From Branchipolynoe longqiensis (lineage: Eukaryota; Annelida; Polychaeta; Phyllodocida; Polynoidae), in contig CM059187.1 of assembly GCA_030323885.1 (NCBI GenBank), forward strand, positions 137,364,415 through 137,428,414: a stretch of DNA of 64,000 nucleotides, read 5' to 3'. The translations under genes and the position numbers were made by a program. The notes beneath the pieces are model-generated. The model was not told where the DNA came from. It did not search any database and saw only the letters and a list, made by a program, of their open reading frames with translations. Shown here in pieces: positions 22,891 to 33,416 of the stretch; positions within the stretch are counted from its first letter, which is position 1; each line of letters opens with the position of its first letter.

Positions 22891-23111
22891 ACACTAACCA
22901 GCCCTTCATTAGCTGCGCAGCAGACTGTCAATTAGACCCGGTGTTGGATGGCCGGGGTCGGTCTCGGATCGCTGTGTCCTATTAAACGCACACGTGATGG
23001 GTTTCCTAAACGAGGCTGACATAGTATGGATCCATCCAACCACAATAGAGAAGTTAACACAATCAGCCAGCGAGCCCTGTCCGAATTAGACTCCGACAGT
23101 TCACGTGTCCA
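22891..23111. other. no gene recognised
   Basis: Unique-looking sequence between two repeats. Confidence 0.35.
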
Positions 23112-23475
23112 TATGCAGGGAGGAAAGATCTCCGCCGCGATTTCTTTTTTTTTACAAATATTTACTGATTAACATTAAACAAAATTCCAAGAAATCAGGA
23201 TATATATAACAACAGTTGGGTGGTTTGAATCCCATTCTCATATGACCGTAGATGTTGCTAGAACATAAAACCAAAATAAGAATCAGTTAGGTATGGGCGA
23301 TAATATAGGCACAGCATGGATAGTTGAAACCTGACTGCTGGCATTTTTTTGCGATTCCCTGACAGTGATGTAAGTCTATGGGAGAAGATCTGCATTTTCG
23401 CAGAACTTCGCTGTCGGTTTAATAATCTCTGCTTGATTTCCGGTTTTTTTGGCTTGAGACCACTTCCATCCCTGC
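23112..23475 (+). repeat. repeat D, full copy
   Basis: Left end GGGAGGAAAGATCTCC and right end GAGACCACTTCCATCCCTGC are roughly inverse (compare ATCAGAGATGAAAG at 32560). The block CATATGACCGTAGATGTTGC at 23239-23258, followed by TAGAACATAAAAC, resembles a SINE-A tail embedded in the element. Confidence 0.75.
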
Positions 23476-23781
23476 GTATTAGACTCAGTGGTTTATAATC
23501 TAATTACGGGACGCGTGTGCAGATTTAGTATGCCTGTTTAATAAGAAAAACCACTGCATTGGGAATTAAACAAAACAATTCTTCTATTTTTTTTGGTAGG
23601 AAACCTTTTTTTTCTTTTTTTCTTTTGAGGCTGTGTTTATACTGTCCATAGCATATAAGCTAGAGTACTCATGCTTGTTTTCAAACCTTGTTTTAATTCT
23701 TACATTCGTTGATTAAAGAGCGGGAATTTAATCTATAGACAATTGATCTTCCTCACTGGAATGTCCCTTGCCTATCATAGT
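23476..23781. other. no gene recognised
   Basis: AT- and T-rich unique-looking sequence. Confidence 0.35.
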
Positions 23782-23938
23782 GTCATGGTGGTGTGTGATG
23801 AAAATGGGAAATATTGTGCCTAGAGCGGAAATCGAACCCACATTTCTTGCATCCCGGGTCGGTGTACTAACCATTACATCACCTATGATCCCTGATATCA
23901 CCACACTAGCCACGCCTACCTGGCTATATGTGTAGATG
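23782..23938 (-). repeat. single tRNA-like unit, degenerate
   Basis: Same family as 18657 with a mutated B box (ATCGAACCC on this strand). Confidence 0.78.
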
Positions 23939-24044
23939 CTTCCACGAGTGAGGGGCGGTGTGTGTGAGTATGTGTGTGTGTGTGTAGAGAAGGCGGAAAA
24001 GGCAATCAGCGTTTAGTTCCCCTCATGCGGACAGATAACTTGGA

Positions 24045-24073
24045 CACGTGAAGTCACGTGGTACAGTCACGTG
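24045..24073. promoter_or_regulatory. cluster of three CACGTG E-boxes
   Basis: CACGTG at 24045-24050, 24055-24060 and 24068-24073; the last two are in TCACGTG context as recognised by MITF/TFE or USF bHLH-Zip factors. No gene is identified next to it, so its role is unknown. Confidence 0.35.
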
Positions 24074-24185
24074 ATCCGTCGTCCACGTAAATTCCGGCTA
24101 CCGCCACCCGCCCTCTGCCAGGTATTCCTATATTATAACACCTTGTCCACAGAACAGCTTGCAAAGTGATCTGTTACCCACAGGG

Positions 24186-24334
24186 CATGGTGCTGGAGGG
24201 CTGGTCTCCCAGTGGGGCAGCACTATAAAATCGCCATGAGTGCGAACTTTCAGTGTCACAAGTCGGTACCCGTTCTGATATTTGACCGTAGATGTTGTCA
24301 GAACGTAAAACCCCAACATCCAACCAACCAGCTA
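24186..24334 (+). mobile_element. SINE-A, 5'-truncated
   Basis: GGGCTGGTCTCCCAGTGGGG to CCAACATCCAACCAACC, with a short insertion (TTTCAGTG) in the conserved CACTGTCACAAG region. Confidence 0.85.
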
Positions 24335-24735
24335 CCCACAACATTAGTTCTTTCACTGCCGCCAGAGGGCGGGGTTGGTGGTGGGAAAAATAATCTATTG
24401 CCATGTAAATTGGCAGCTAGGAGACGCCACGGTGATGGGTGGGGACAGTACGGTAGTAAGGTAGCGGGACTGAGTTAGATTGTGGAGAGAATGGACATCA
24501 ATACCGAGGCGTTGTATAATAACTGTCTCGCTTGACAACACTGAAAAGGTGGCTGGAACTGGGTGTCGCTTCATGAGGACAAAGGGAGGTCGCCGTGTGG
24601 AAAAGCCACAAAAGAGCTTCTACCTTTCTGAAATTGACCCAGGACCCCGGGACATAATAGTTCCACCGCCCCCCCCCCCCCCATAGACCGGTAGTCGCAG
24701 GCAACCAGAAGACCCGATACCGCCCAAAGGGGCGC
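24335..24735. other. no gene recognised
   Basis: Unique-looking, with a C14 run at about 24669-24682. Confidence 0.35.
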
Positions 24736-25185
24736 GGTGGCCGAATCCGCCTCACCCCTCGCCTCTCACCGTTCCCCCTCCCTCGCTACTCCCCCTGCCT
24801 CCTGCCCCACCTCCCATTCCCCTGTCTCTCGCCATTCCCCCCCCCCCTGCCATTTTCCCCCCACCTCCGTCGTCACCCCACCCATCACCTCGCAATTCCC
24901 CCTACTCCCCGGGACCACCCGCCCCCCTCCCCTCCTTCGTCCTTCCTCCTTCCTAGTCCCTTCCCCTCCCCCAACCTTCCGCCCCCTCCACTCCCTCGCG
25001 CTTACTCCCCCCCCCCCCTGCCCCCACCCACCCCATTCTCTTCCTCCTCCTTCCTGGCTCCCTCGCCATTTCCCCTCCATTTCCTTTCTCCCCCTTTCCC
25101 CTCTTTCCCTTCTCCACCCCCCACCCCCCTCTTCTGCCCCCGCCCCATCCACTCCTTTCCCCAACCATCTCCCCCGTCCCCAACC
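24736..25185. repeat. C/T-rich low-complexity tract
   Basis: CCCCTCCC-type sequence. The 173-codon frame on the + strand and G/E-rich frames on the - strand are compositional. Confidence 0.8.
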
Positions 25186-25289
25186 AAATAAGCAGTTTTG
25201 GCTGTTCCTTCTAAGTGTGCTGCGCGGCAATGAACTGAGGTTGTTGAGAGTATATTAAATGCGCAATAACTATATATAGAATAGTTATA

Positions 25290-25640
25290 TGGAGGCAATA
25301 CAATATTCACAACGCATGCAATATCTGATGGCGACGACGAACGCTACAGTTGTGGGACCATTACCACACCGCATATAAAAGCTATGGAAATTACTAACTT
25401 TCAAATGCATGTATGTCAGTCAAATTTTGGGATATTTTGAAAATTCCAAAAGTATATTGCTTTTGGGTCATTGGAGCTACCAATAAAAATAAAATGTTCA
25501 TGTTTGGACCCTTTTGAAAATTTTAGGAGGATACCAAACTAGTCAGTCACTATTAATACACAATATTCACAACGCATGCAACATCTGAGAGTAGCGATGA
25601 ACACAACGGTTGTGGGACCATTGCCACAGTGCACGCTTGT
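25290..25640. repeat. direct repeat pair, 80 bp each
   Basis: AATATTCACAACGCATGCAA and TTGTGGGACCATTRCCACA occur at 25300-25372 and again at 25562-25636, separated by about 185 bp. Confidence 0.75.
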
Positions 25641-25983
25641 GAATATCGTGTATTATCCAGCATTTAAAAAAAGATAAAAGAAGAAAATAGATATGAGCAA
25701 AGTGTAATACAATACCACAGTCAGTTAGTATGTGAAGCAATGGGACCGCGATAAAACCATTGCGAATATTAATCAATGTGAGTGGCAGTGGAATGATTAC
25801 TACAATCACTTTTTAACCAAAATCTTTTATCAGTCTGCAGCTTAAAATAACCCAACGGTCTCCAGCTTATTGTCCCGGTTTTTTTTTGCGTGTAAAAATT
25901 TTTTTTTGAAAGGAAGACACAGCTTGCGATGAATTGGCCGGTAGGTGGCCTTACAGTGGGAGCTTCACCGCACGGCTGGTAGA
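25641..25983. other. no gene recognised
   Basis: Unique-looking sequence before a SINE. Confidence 0.35.
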
Positions 25984-26256
25984 TTGGTTGGGTTGGTTGT
26001 TGGAGTTTTACATCCTGGCAACATCTAAGGTCATATCAGGATGAGTACCGACTTGTGACAGTGTGCACTCATGGCAACTTTATAGTGCTGTCCCACTCTA
26101 TCCTAATCATGCCGAGCGCCTGGCTAGGAAGCGACAAGTATACATTTTTAAGTCATTGGTTTGACTCAACCAGGGTTCAAACGAACCCATGGGTTCGAAT
26201 GCCATGATCCACCAAAACGGGAGACGCATGCTCAACTCATTCGGCCATCCCGTGGC
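25984..26256 (-). mobile_element. SINE-A, type 1 head, internal deletion
   Basis: GTTGGTTGTTGGAGTTTTAC to TCATTCGGCCATCCCGTGGC. About 95 bp between CTGTCCCACT and CTATCCTAAT are missing. Confidence 0.88.
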
Positions 26257-26530
26257 CGGTAGACGGGGGCTCTTGTAAAAAGTCGACGCACCGGGCACTC
26301 GGGACTTCCAGTGTGGACAAAGTGAATATCTTTGTGTATTGATTCGATGTCCATTTATTAGACCGCTTCAATGTGGTGGTCACTGCTCACCCGAGCCATT
26401 AGACACCCGGGCAATGGGGGGGGGGGCACTAAGCCACCTGCTCGAAAAGAGGTCACCGCGACGCCGAACGGGAAGGCCGCTTACATCCATACCACTACCA
26501 GGTTACATTTGGGCATATTTGCCCGGGAAG
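26257..26530. other. no gene recognised
   Basis: Unique-looking; G10 run at about 26417. Confidence 0.35.
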
Positions 26531-26820
26531 ATGGGACTCGAACCCTGGTCGAGTCAAACCAATGACTTAAAAATTGGTACTTCTCTCTTCCTAGCCTGGC
26601 GCTCAGCATTATTAGGATAGGGCAAGGGCTGGTTAGCTCAGTATCAGGATAATGTGATTGAGTGGGATATCAGGTCATAGTGCTGGCAGCCTGATTTCCC
26701 AGTGGGGCAGCACTATAAAGTCACCATGAGTGTGTATTGCCACAAGTCGGTACCTGTCCTGATATGACCTTAGATGTTGCCAGGACATAAAACTCCAACA
26801 ACTAACCAACCAACCAACAA
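26531..26820 (+). mobile_element. SINE-A, head partly missing
   Basis: Starts in the B-box region GGACTCGAACCCTGGTCGAG and ends in four CCAA units. Confidence 0.9.
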
Positions 26821-26999
26821 AATCGCTGCACATACCCTTCGGTAGGTAGTGTGAGTCTGGCCAGTGTTTTGGAGGGCGAGCTGGCCAACTGGCCAGAGGT
26901 CGGTCAGGTCTCCGTTTGATGGCAGAACTGTTATCAAATCATGTTGATGGATACTCAGTGTGGACAGTGTCGTCTGGGGCATGACCAGGACCAGTAAGG

Positions 27000-27250
27000 C
27001 TGGTTGCCGGGTGGAGGGGGAGGGGAGGCCGGGGACTGGGAGGGAAGGCGGGGGAACGGGAGTGATGGGGGCATGTTCGGCTGGAGGGGGAGACGGGGGA
27101 GGGCGCGGCGGGGTGGGGGGGGGGGGAGTGATGGGGGCATGTTCGCGTGGAGTGGCGGAGGCGCAGGAGGGGGAGGGAGGCGGGGGCAGAGGGGTGATAT
27201 GGGCGTGTTCAGGTGGAGGGGGTTGGGGGAGGGGCAGTAATGGGGGCACC
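27000..27250 (+). repeat. G-rich minisatellite, about 63-bp unit
   Basis: GTGATGGGGGCATGTTCG and variants recur at 27060, 27126, 27194 and 27236. Frames on either strand are compositional. Confidence 0.8.
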
Positions 27251-27493
27251 ACCTACACACACACTCTCACACTCCCCCCACCCCCCGCCTACACACACCC
27301 GCGCACACCCCGGTCTAGGCGCCCTCCGCCCCGGGGCAGACTCGCAGGCAGGTCCGGCTTGGCAGTGACACATGTCCGGCCAATAGCTATGGACGCATTG
27401 GGTGTTGTGGTCTCATACACATATGGCGCCCGCCTAGTCCTAATGGAAAACCTTTTTTTTGTGGAGGGTGTCGGTGTCGGGGCGCGCTGGTGA

Positions 27494-27575
27494 AGACTGG
27501 GAAGAATAGGAAGAATGGAAAGAATAGAGAGGATGCAGAGAGTGGAAAGAATGGACAGAATGGACAGAATGGGAA
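27494..27575 (+). repeat. 9-bp tandem repeat (GAATGGACA-like)
   Basis: About nine units of GGAAGAATG/GACAGAATG. Confidence 0.85.
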
Positions 27576-27739
27576 GCACAGTGTTCAGCAGGTCAGGCGT
27601 TCTCAAAGGCAGGGTTCGCTTTGGTGTGCATTGTACTGCCTGAGTGATGGCAGGTGAGATGGATTGTCTAAAGGGGTCACATGATCGGGGGCGCTGTGGA
27701 TTATGGGTGAGGAATAGGAGCGGTACATGGTGAGTGTGT

Positions 27740-28078
27740 TGGTTGGTTGTTGGAGTTTTACGTACTGGCAACATCTAGGGTCATATCAGGACAGGTACTG
27801 ACTTGTGACAGTGCACGCTCATGGCGACCCCACAGTGCTGCCCCACTGGGAGACCAGGCCACCAGCACCATGACCTGATATCCCACTCAGTCACATTATC
27901 CTGACACTGAGCCAACCAGTCCATGCCCTATTCTAATAATGCCAAGCACCTGGCTAGGAAGCGACAAGTATCAATTTTTAAGTCATTGACTCAACCAGGG
28001 TTTAAACCTGTGGGTTCGAATCCCCCGATCTACCAAAATGGGACACGGACGCTCAAGTCATTCGGCCATCCCATCTGT
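27740..28078 (-). mobile_element. SINE-A, full length, type 1 head
   Basis: GGTTGGTTGTTGGAGTTTTA to TCATTCGGCCATCCCATCTG. Confidence 0.92.
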
Positions 28079-28351
28079 GTGTGTGTGTTGGGGTGGATCC
28101 CTTTGGTAATGGCCGACAATAAGTGATGCTTTCAAATGTTGACATCGAAAACACTGCATCGGGTGCGTGGTATAATGTCTACTATGCCACGTAGCCACTG
28201 TCATGCATTTTTATTTGGTTTTATGTGACTAGAGTTATGCGCGGCTGTGCACTGCGTCAAACACTGCACTGCTGGGCACCATGTATTGATAATATTAACA
28301 AATATGTTAATCTGATTAGTGTAAAAATGACCCTTTTCGATCATAGTGTAG
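28079..28351. other. no gene recognised
   Basis: Unique-looking between a SINE and a tRNA-like unit. Confidence 0.35.
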
Positions 28352-28525
28352 TAGTCTGCACAGACCTCTCAGGTAAGGAGCCATATAGGCGTGGATAGGG
28401 CAATTGCATCAGGGAGCCTAGGTGGTGTAATGGTTAGTACGCAAGCCCCGGAATGGCAAAAAGTGTGGGTTCAAGTCTTCATCTGGGCACAGTATTTCGC
28501 ATTTTCGTCACCACCATGACAATAC
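28352..28525 (+). repeat. single tRNA-like unit
   Basis: TAGTAGTCTGCACAGACCTC, then GGGAGCCTAGGTGGTGTAAT and the CACCACCATGACA end. The B box is degraded (GGTTCAAGTCT). Confidence 0.8.
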
Positions 28526-28584
28526 TTACGAGATCAGACTGAAGTGACTTTAAGGAGATTATCAAATTCACCGGAAACGGAAAG

Positions 28585-28901
28585 TTGATAGTTGGAGTTT
28601 TACGTCCTGGCAACATCTAATGTCATATCAGGACTTGTGACAGTGCGCACTCATGGTGACTTTATAGTGCTGCCCCACTGGGAAATCAGGCTGCCAGCAC
28701 CATGACCCGATATACCCCTCAGTCACATTGTCCTGACACTGAGCCAACCAGTCCTTGCCCTATCCTATTAATGCCAACCACCTCGCTAGGAAGCGACAAG
28801 TATCAATTTTATAAGTCATTGGTTTGACTCGACTGGGAACCAAACTCCCAATCTCCCGCATGAGAGGCCCGCGCTCTACTGATTCTGCCACTGCACCCGG
28901 T
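28585..28901 (-). mobile_element. SINE-A, type 2 head, with 14-bp target duplication
   Basis: CCGGAAACGGAAAG flanks the copy at 28571-28584 and 28902-28915, so it is a complete retroposition event. Confidence 0.93.
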
Positions 28902-28915
28902 CCGGAAACGGAAAG

Positions 28916-29249
28916 TGCTGGACCGGAAATGCAATCTACTCCACTCCATTTAGTGCGTTCATTCTCTAGTCTTGATGAAGACTATTGTGGAGAAAAAGCT
29001 CCAGGGTAGCACTTAATGCTGTGAAGCCTCTGGGAACTCGACAGTTTGCACTTCTGGGTGTAACCATGGCAACTCCACTATAAAGACCCATAGGGGAAAT
29101 GTACCCCAGGTAGCAGTGGAATTATCATGCAATAATGCAATCATGCAATAATGCTCAGTGATGATGATGGATTGGACTTCAATATCGGTGAAGCTTTCTT
29201 AATCATGGATGGGCTCTTGGAAGCTGCAGTTGATATTTCATTCTGGACC
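28916..29249. other. no gene recognised
   Basis: Unique-looking; AATGCAATCATGCAATAATG repeat near 29132. Confidence 0.35.
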
Positions 29250-29490
29250 TCATGTACCTTATTTGACCATTATCTCTTATACATCTGACATTTTGCTTGA
29301 ATAAAGTCCATATCATGCACTTCCTTGTTCGTGTTGTAAATTAAAACATTATTGGCACAAGGCCATAGGATCTCCACACTTGAGCAGAATGTCTGAGTGT
29401 CAGTAGGCACTGATACCCGATGCACTCAGGTGGGGGGGGGGTTCTCCCTCGAGTAAAATTGCATGAGTCAGCCAAGAGTGAGGTCTACGT
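29250..29490 (-). pseudogene. old fragment of a LINE C-terminal coding region
   Basis: On the - strand it reads SWLTHAILLEGEPPP before breaking, and aligns over about 240 bp with the C-terminal part of the LINE at 33657-34370 (HSWLTHAFLLKGEPPPKCIG). A G10 run has been inserted at about 29432. It is an older, frameshifted relative. Confidence 0.75.
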
Positions 29491-30121
29491 TGTCCACTGA
29501 CACTCAGCATGATGTGGATGTACTTCAATGCTTGGGGTACTTTGAAGTATGCACTAGGCCTGTTTCTGTTGCCATGCTAGCCTTAATGGCAAATGACCTG
29601 TTCTCAAAGATTAATTATTTCTAACTTAGGATTATGTCCTACACATTGTTAAAGAAGGCATTGCGTGTCAGAATGCTTATATATGCACATAAAGGGACAC
29701 TTTTCTCTGGTGTAGATTCTAATGCTTCTTGTCTATGTTTTCTTTGCCATATATGTAGTTTATATGGACGTTATTGCTATCATAATATCATTGGTGGCAG
29801 GATCATTCTTGTGTATGTGTGGATATATAATACATATATATGTTGCATATATGTGACATATATATGATATATATATATGATATACATATATATGATATAC
29901 ATCAAACCTGGTAGGCATGCGTTCATTGCGCCTGGAATGACATTTATCGGTTTTTGCGCCTGAACTCTCCATATGTTAGCGCCTCTCTGCGCATTCATAC
30001 TTATACCTATAGTGTAAATATAGGCAATGCATGTGGCCGGAAGACCAGTGCCTCAACTATGAAAGCCGTGTATATTCTGATGAATAAATATTTATCCCCC
30101 TACCAAAGGAAACAAAGAATT

Positions 30122-30152
<31 letters not shown>

Positions 30153-30171
30153 ATATATATATATATATATA
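29491..30171. other. no gene recognised; AT and CA repeats
   Basis: ATATATG arrays at 29825-29905, then (CA)n(TA)n at 30122-30170. No coding motif seen. Confidence 0.4.
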
Positions 30172-30335
30172 CAGTAAAACCTCTCTAACCGACCACCTCC
30201 ACAGATGGACCACTCCCCTATATCTATCGCTTTAATTGGGTCCCAACAATACCATTGTAACCATATTCTAACTCCCTAAACCGACCACCTCCTTAAACCG
30301 ACCACTTCAAATCGGTCCCAAGGCCGGTCGATTTA
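30172..30335 (+). mobile_element. pogo-like MITE, 3' end lost
   Basis: Starts CAGTAAAACCTCTCTAACCG right after a TA repeat; stops at CGGTCGATTT without the inverse terminus. Confidence 0.85.
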
Positions 30336-30668
30336 TGTATATATATACTGTATGTATATATATATTATATATATTATATAGATATATTATATCATGCATT
30401 TCCTGACCCAGCATAGCTTCTCTGATTTTCTTTGTCCTCGGATTTCGCTTCTCTTCTCCTCCTTCTCTCTTTTATTTATATTTATATTTTATTATATATT
30501 TTAATAACAAAAAGAAGAGAAGCCCTTGACGGGTGTGGCCCGGGGCATCTCGGCCCGACAGGCAGTGTCCCCGATATACGGCGAATTGACGGCCGGGGCC
30601 GACCCGTCCCGACCCGCATTGACAACCGACAATGAATATCAATGCTTACCGGGGCCCGGCGCTTCTAC

Positions 30669-30699
<31 letters not shown>

Positions 30700-30808
30700 A
30701 CACTCCCACTCCTCGTTCTGCATCTTTACATGGTTTGCCAACACATTCACAGCGCCGTTAGGTCTGCTTCACAATGGCTTCCAGGGCCAACACACTAGGT
30801 TTATACCA
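30336..30808. other. no gene recognised; AT tract and C30
   Basis: AT-rich to 30510, GC-rich unique sequence, then a run of 30 C at 30670-30699. The Pro-rich frame is caused by the run. Confidence 0.45.
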
Positions 30809-31121
30809 GACAGGATGGCCAGATGAGTTGAGCGTCCGTCTCCCATTTTGGTAGATCGTGGGATTTGAGTCAAACCAATGACTTAAAAATTAATACTAGT
30901 CGCTTCCTAGCCAGGCGCTCGACATTATTACTATTAAGGCTAGAGCAGTGTCAGGATAATGTGACTGTGGGGGATATCAGGTCATTGTGATGGTGGCCTG
31001 GTCTCCCAGTGGGGCAGAACTATAAAGTCGCCATGAGTGTGCACTGCCACAAGTCGGTAGCTGTCCTGATATGTCCGTAGATGTAACCAGGGCATAAAAC
31101 TCCAACAACCAACCAACCAAT
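30809..31121 (+). mobile_element. SINE-A, full length, shortened head
   Basis: CAGACAGGATGGCCAGATGA to CCAACAACCAACCAACC; the stretch between TGGGATTTGA and GTCAAACC is shortened. Confidence 0.92.
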
Positions 31122-31454
31122 CTCTACTTCAGCTCCCTCCTTCTCTGTGCCCATATTATCACGGAGCATGCAGCTATATTCAATTCATAAGTGAATACGC
31201 TATTATACTTTCATTATGCTTTCAGGATTTTTTCTATCAGATTCTTGCTCCGTGAAGCTCATAATGTGACACTTATTAGTCTGTGTTACAGGGTATGAAA
31301 GAACTTATAAGTTTTAAATAATCGCTATTCATTTATAAACTTATCTTATGCTAAATATTACCGGTTTACTATTAGATAATAGGATATAATAGGTGCATTT
31401 AACTTGTTGGAATATCATGACTCTAATGTGTTGCCCTATTAAATTACCTGGTAA

Positions 31455-31702
31455 ATAATAGGAGGGTTAATTTGGGAAGTCTCCTCTCTTATTTATCATA
31501 TTTAATAGGCATTTGGGAGGATTCATTTAGCAAGTCTTCTCCCCTATTTATCATCCCAAAGTAGCTTTGAGCAGAATTCACTTTGCAAGTTTTCTCTCTC
31601 ATTCATCACACTAAGGTAGCTGTGAGGAAGATTCAATTTGCAAGTGTATTCTCTTATTCATCATATAAAACCAGATTTGAAGAGGATTCATTTTGTTTTA
31701 CT
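31455..31702 (+). repeat. 55-bp tandem repeat, about 4.5 units
   Basis: CAAGTYTTCTCTCYTATTYA recurs at 31477, 31532, 31587 and 31642, exactly 55 bp apart although sequence identity is moderate. Confidence 0.88.
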
Positions 31703-31732
31703 CTATGGGGAATTCTTTATCGCAGTCTCGTT

Positions 31733-32370
31733 CATTGGTCGTAATGCTTGCATTGCGTTTGATTCGCGGTGAAGGAGGAGTGCCCCCCCCCCCCCCCCCA
31801 CATCTCCTCCAGCCTACCCCGCCACTGACCGTTTGGTTATGTAATACCCCCCCCCCCCCTCTCCTCAGCCCTTATAACCGGGCCCTATCCCCGCCTCCAG
31901 CCATTCCGCCTCCAGCCGCCTCCAATAGCGCTCTCCTGCCATTTTTCCTTTTTGGCACTTCACGCCTACACACACTATCCTCCCGGGTCGCTGGCCTACG
32001 CCGGCCCGGTCCAGACGCTGCCTCACCGAGTCGCCGGCCTACGCCTACGCCAACCTATCATGCCCGCACTGCCACGAGGACGAGGCCGCCCCCCGGGCCG
32101 CCGCGGAATCAGGAGATCAGCAAGCGCCTCCCACCTGGACTCCTTCTCCGCGACCTCCTTTGCCTCCAGCCTACAATCCAAGGCGACTAACTGGGCCACC
32201 TCGGTTCGTGGAGCGCCTCGCCGGATTCATGGAGGCGATGACCGGGGCCCTCCCGGCCCCCCCGCCCCTTCCAGTCGCGGCGCCTGCCCCACCGTTGGCC
32301 CTCGAGCGCCTCCGACATCGTCCAGGAGTTGGCGCTGGCACTCGTTCATTAAATTCTGAATCACGCTGTT
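31733..32370 (+). mobile_element. divergent 5' part of a Gag-type YR-like retroelement
   Basis: CATTGGTCGTAATGC, then TTGCATTGCGTTTGATTCGC, matches the left end of the 58842 element (CATTGGTCGTAATGCGAAGC). It is followed in the same order by a G/A-rich start, a C-run, a TATA box (CTTATAACC at 31871), a CAGCCTCCAGCC-like leader and a Gag-like ATG at 32060. No B repeat is seen, so only the 5' part is present. Confidence 0.7.
32060..32359 (+). pseudogene. Gag-like N-terminal fragment, 99 aa
   Basis: Starts MPALPRGRGRPPGRRG, comparable with MPGRGKGKSRKTSK of the 385-aa Gag at 59250: same distance from the TATA box, same basic opening, then Ser-rich and Pro/Ala-rich sequence. It stops after 99 residues and has no zinc-binding motif. 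It is most likely a truncated or frame-broken relative; a genuine small protein cannot be excluded. Confidence 0.5.
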
Positions 32371-32559
32371 TTCGTAAATAGGTTTAGCAGTGCACCATAA
32401 AATGAGATTTATTAGGCTAGGCTGGGTAGTAATGTGATGGGTAGGTCTGGGATCGCCTATATATAGGCAATAGATATAAAGGCACTATGCTGGCGCGTGC
32501 ACATTCACATTGTAAACTTGCATAATCAGATGGTTTGGGGGTTAGGCCATATTTCATCA
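32371..32559. other. no gene recognised
   Basis: Unique-looking sequence between the retroelement fragment and repeat D. Confidence 0.35.
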
Positions 32560-32883
32560 ATCAGAGATGAAAGACCTCCGCGGTTTCGCGGATTTCCGGG
32601 ATTTCTTTTATTCACCGATTAACGTTAAACAAAATTCCAAAAGATTGGATGTATATGACAACAGTTGGGTGCTTCTAATCCTGTTCTTATATGACCTTAG
32701 ATGTGGTTAGAACATAAAACCTAAACAAGAAACTGTTAGATATGGGTGATAATGCAATCAGAACAAGGGTAGTTGGACCGACCTGACTTCCGGGAATTTT
32801 CCACGATTCCCTGACAATGCTAAACCTATGGGAGAATGTCAGTATTTCCGCTTTTTTCCCCAGAGACCACTTTCATCCCTGAT
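32560..32883 (+). repeat. repeat D, full copy
   Basis: ATCAGAGATGAAAGACCTCC at left and AGACCACTTTCATCCCTGAT at right form imperfect terminal inverted repeats, so D may be a MITE. The internal SINE-A-tail-like block is at 32692-32720. Confidence 0.8.
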
Positions 32884-32897
32884 CAATGAATATAGTA

Positions 32898-33075
32898 CAG
32901 TAAAACCTCTCTAAATCGACCGACTTTGGGACCAACTTTAACTGATCCACTTAGGGAGGTGGTTGGATTAGGGAGTTAGAATATGGTTACAGTGGTATTG
33001 TTGGGACCCAAATAAAGTGATCGCTATAGGGGAGTGGTCGATCTGTGGAGGTGGTCGGTTACGGAGGTTTTACTG
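32898..33075. mobile_element. pogo-like MITE, complete (178 bp)
   Basis: CAGTAAAACCTCTCTAAATC to GGAGGTTTTACTG, flanked by TA on both sides. Confidence 0.92.
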
Positions 33076-33284
33076 TACATTAATCATAATGAATTAAATG
33101 ATCTACTTAGTTTAATTTGGAGTAACTTGTATTTAAAATGGCTAACATTTTTAGATTTGTTAAATGAAATGCTGGACATCAGAGATTTGCATGAATTGCA
33201 GCAGTGGCATTTTCTATTAAAGTGACCTACTATTCCTTCTATGCTGCAATGGGATTTAAAAATTGCACCAATATCTAAGTTAAA
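33076..33284. other. no gene recognised
   Basis: AT-rich; a short frame here has no recognised domain. Confidence 0.35.
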
Positions 33285-33416
33285 TATGTCAAATCAATGA
33301 CTTACAAAATTGATACTCATCGCTTCCTAGCCCGGTGCTCAGCACTAATAGGATAGAGCAACGACTGGTTAGCTCAGTATCAGGATAATGAGACTGAGTG
33401 GGATATTGGGTCAAGG

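Noticed and set aside
24737..25258. 173-codon Pro-rich frame
   Set aside because: Caused by C/T-rich low complexity; no domain and no splice signals.
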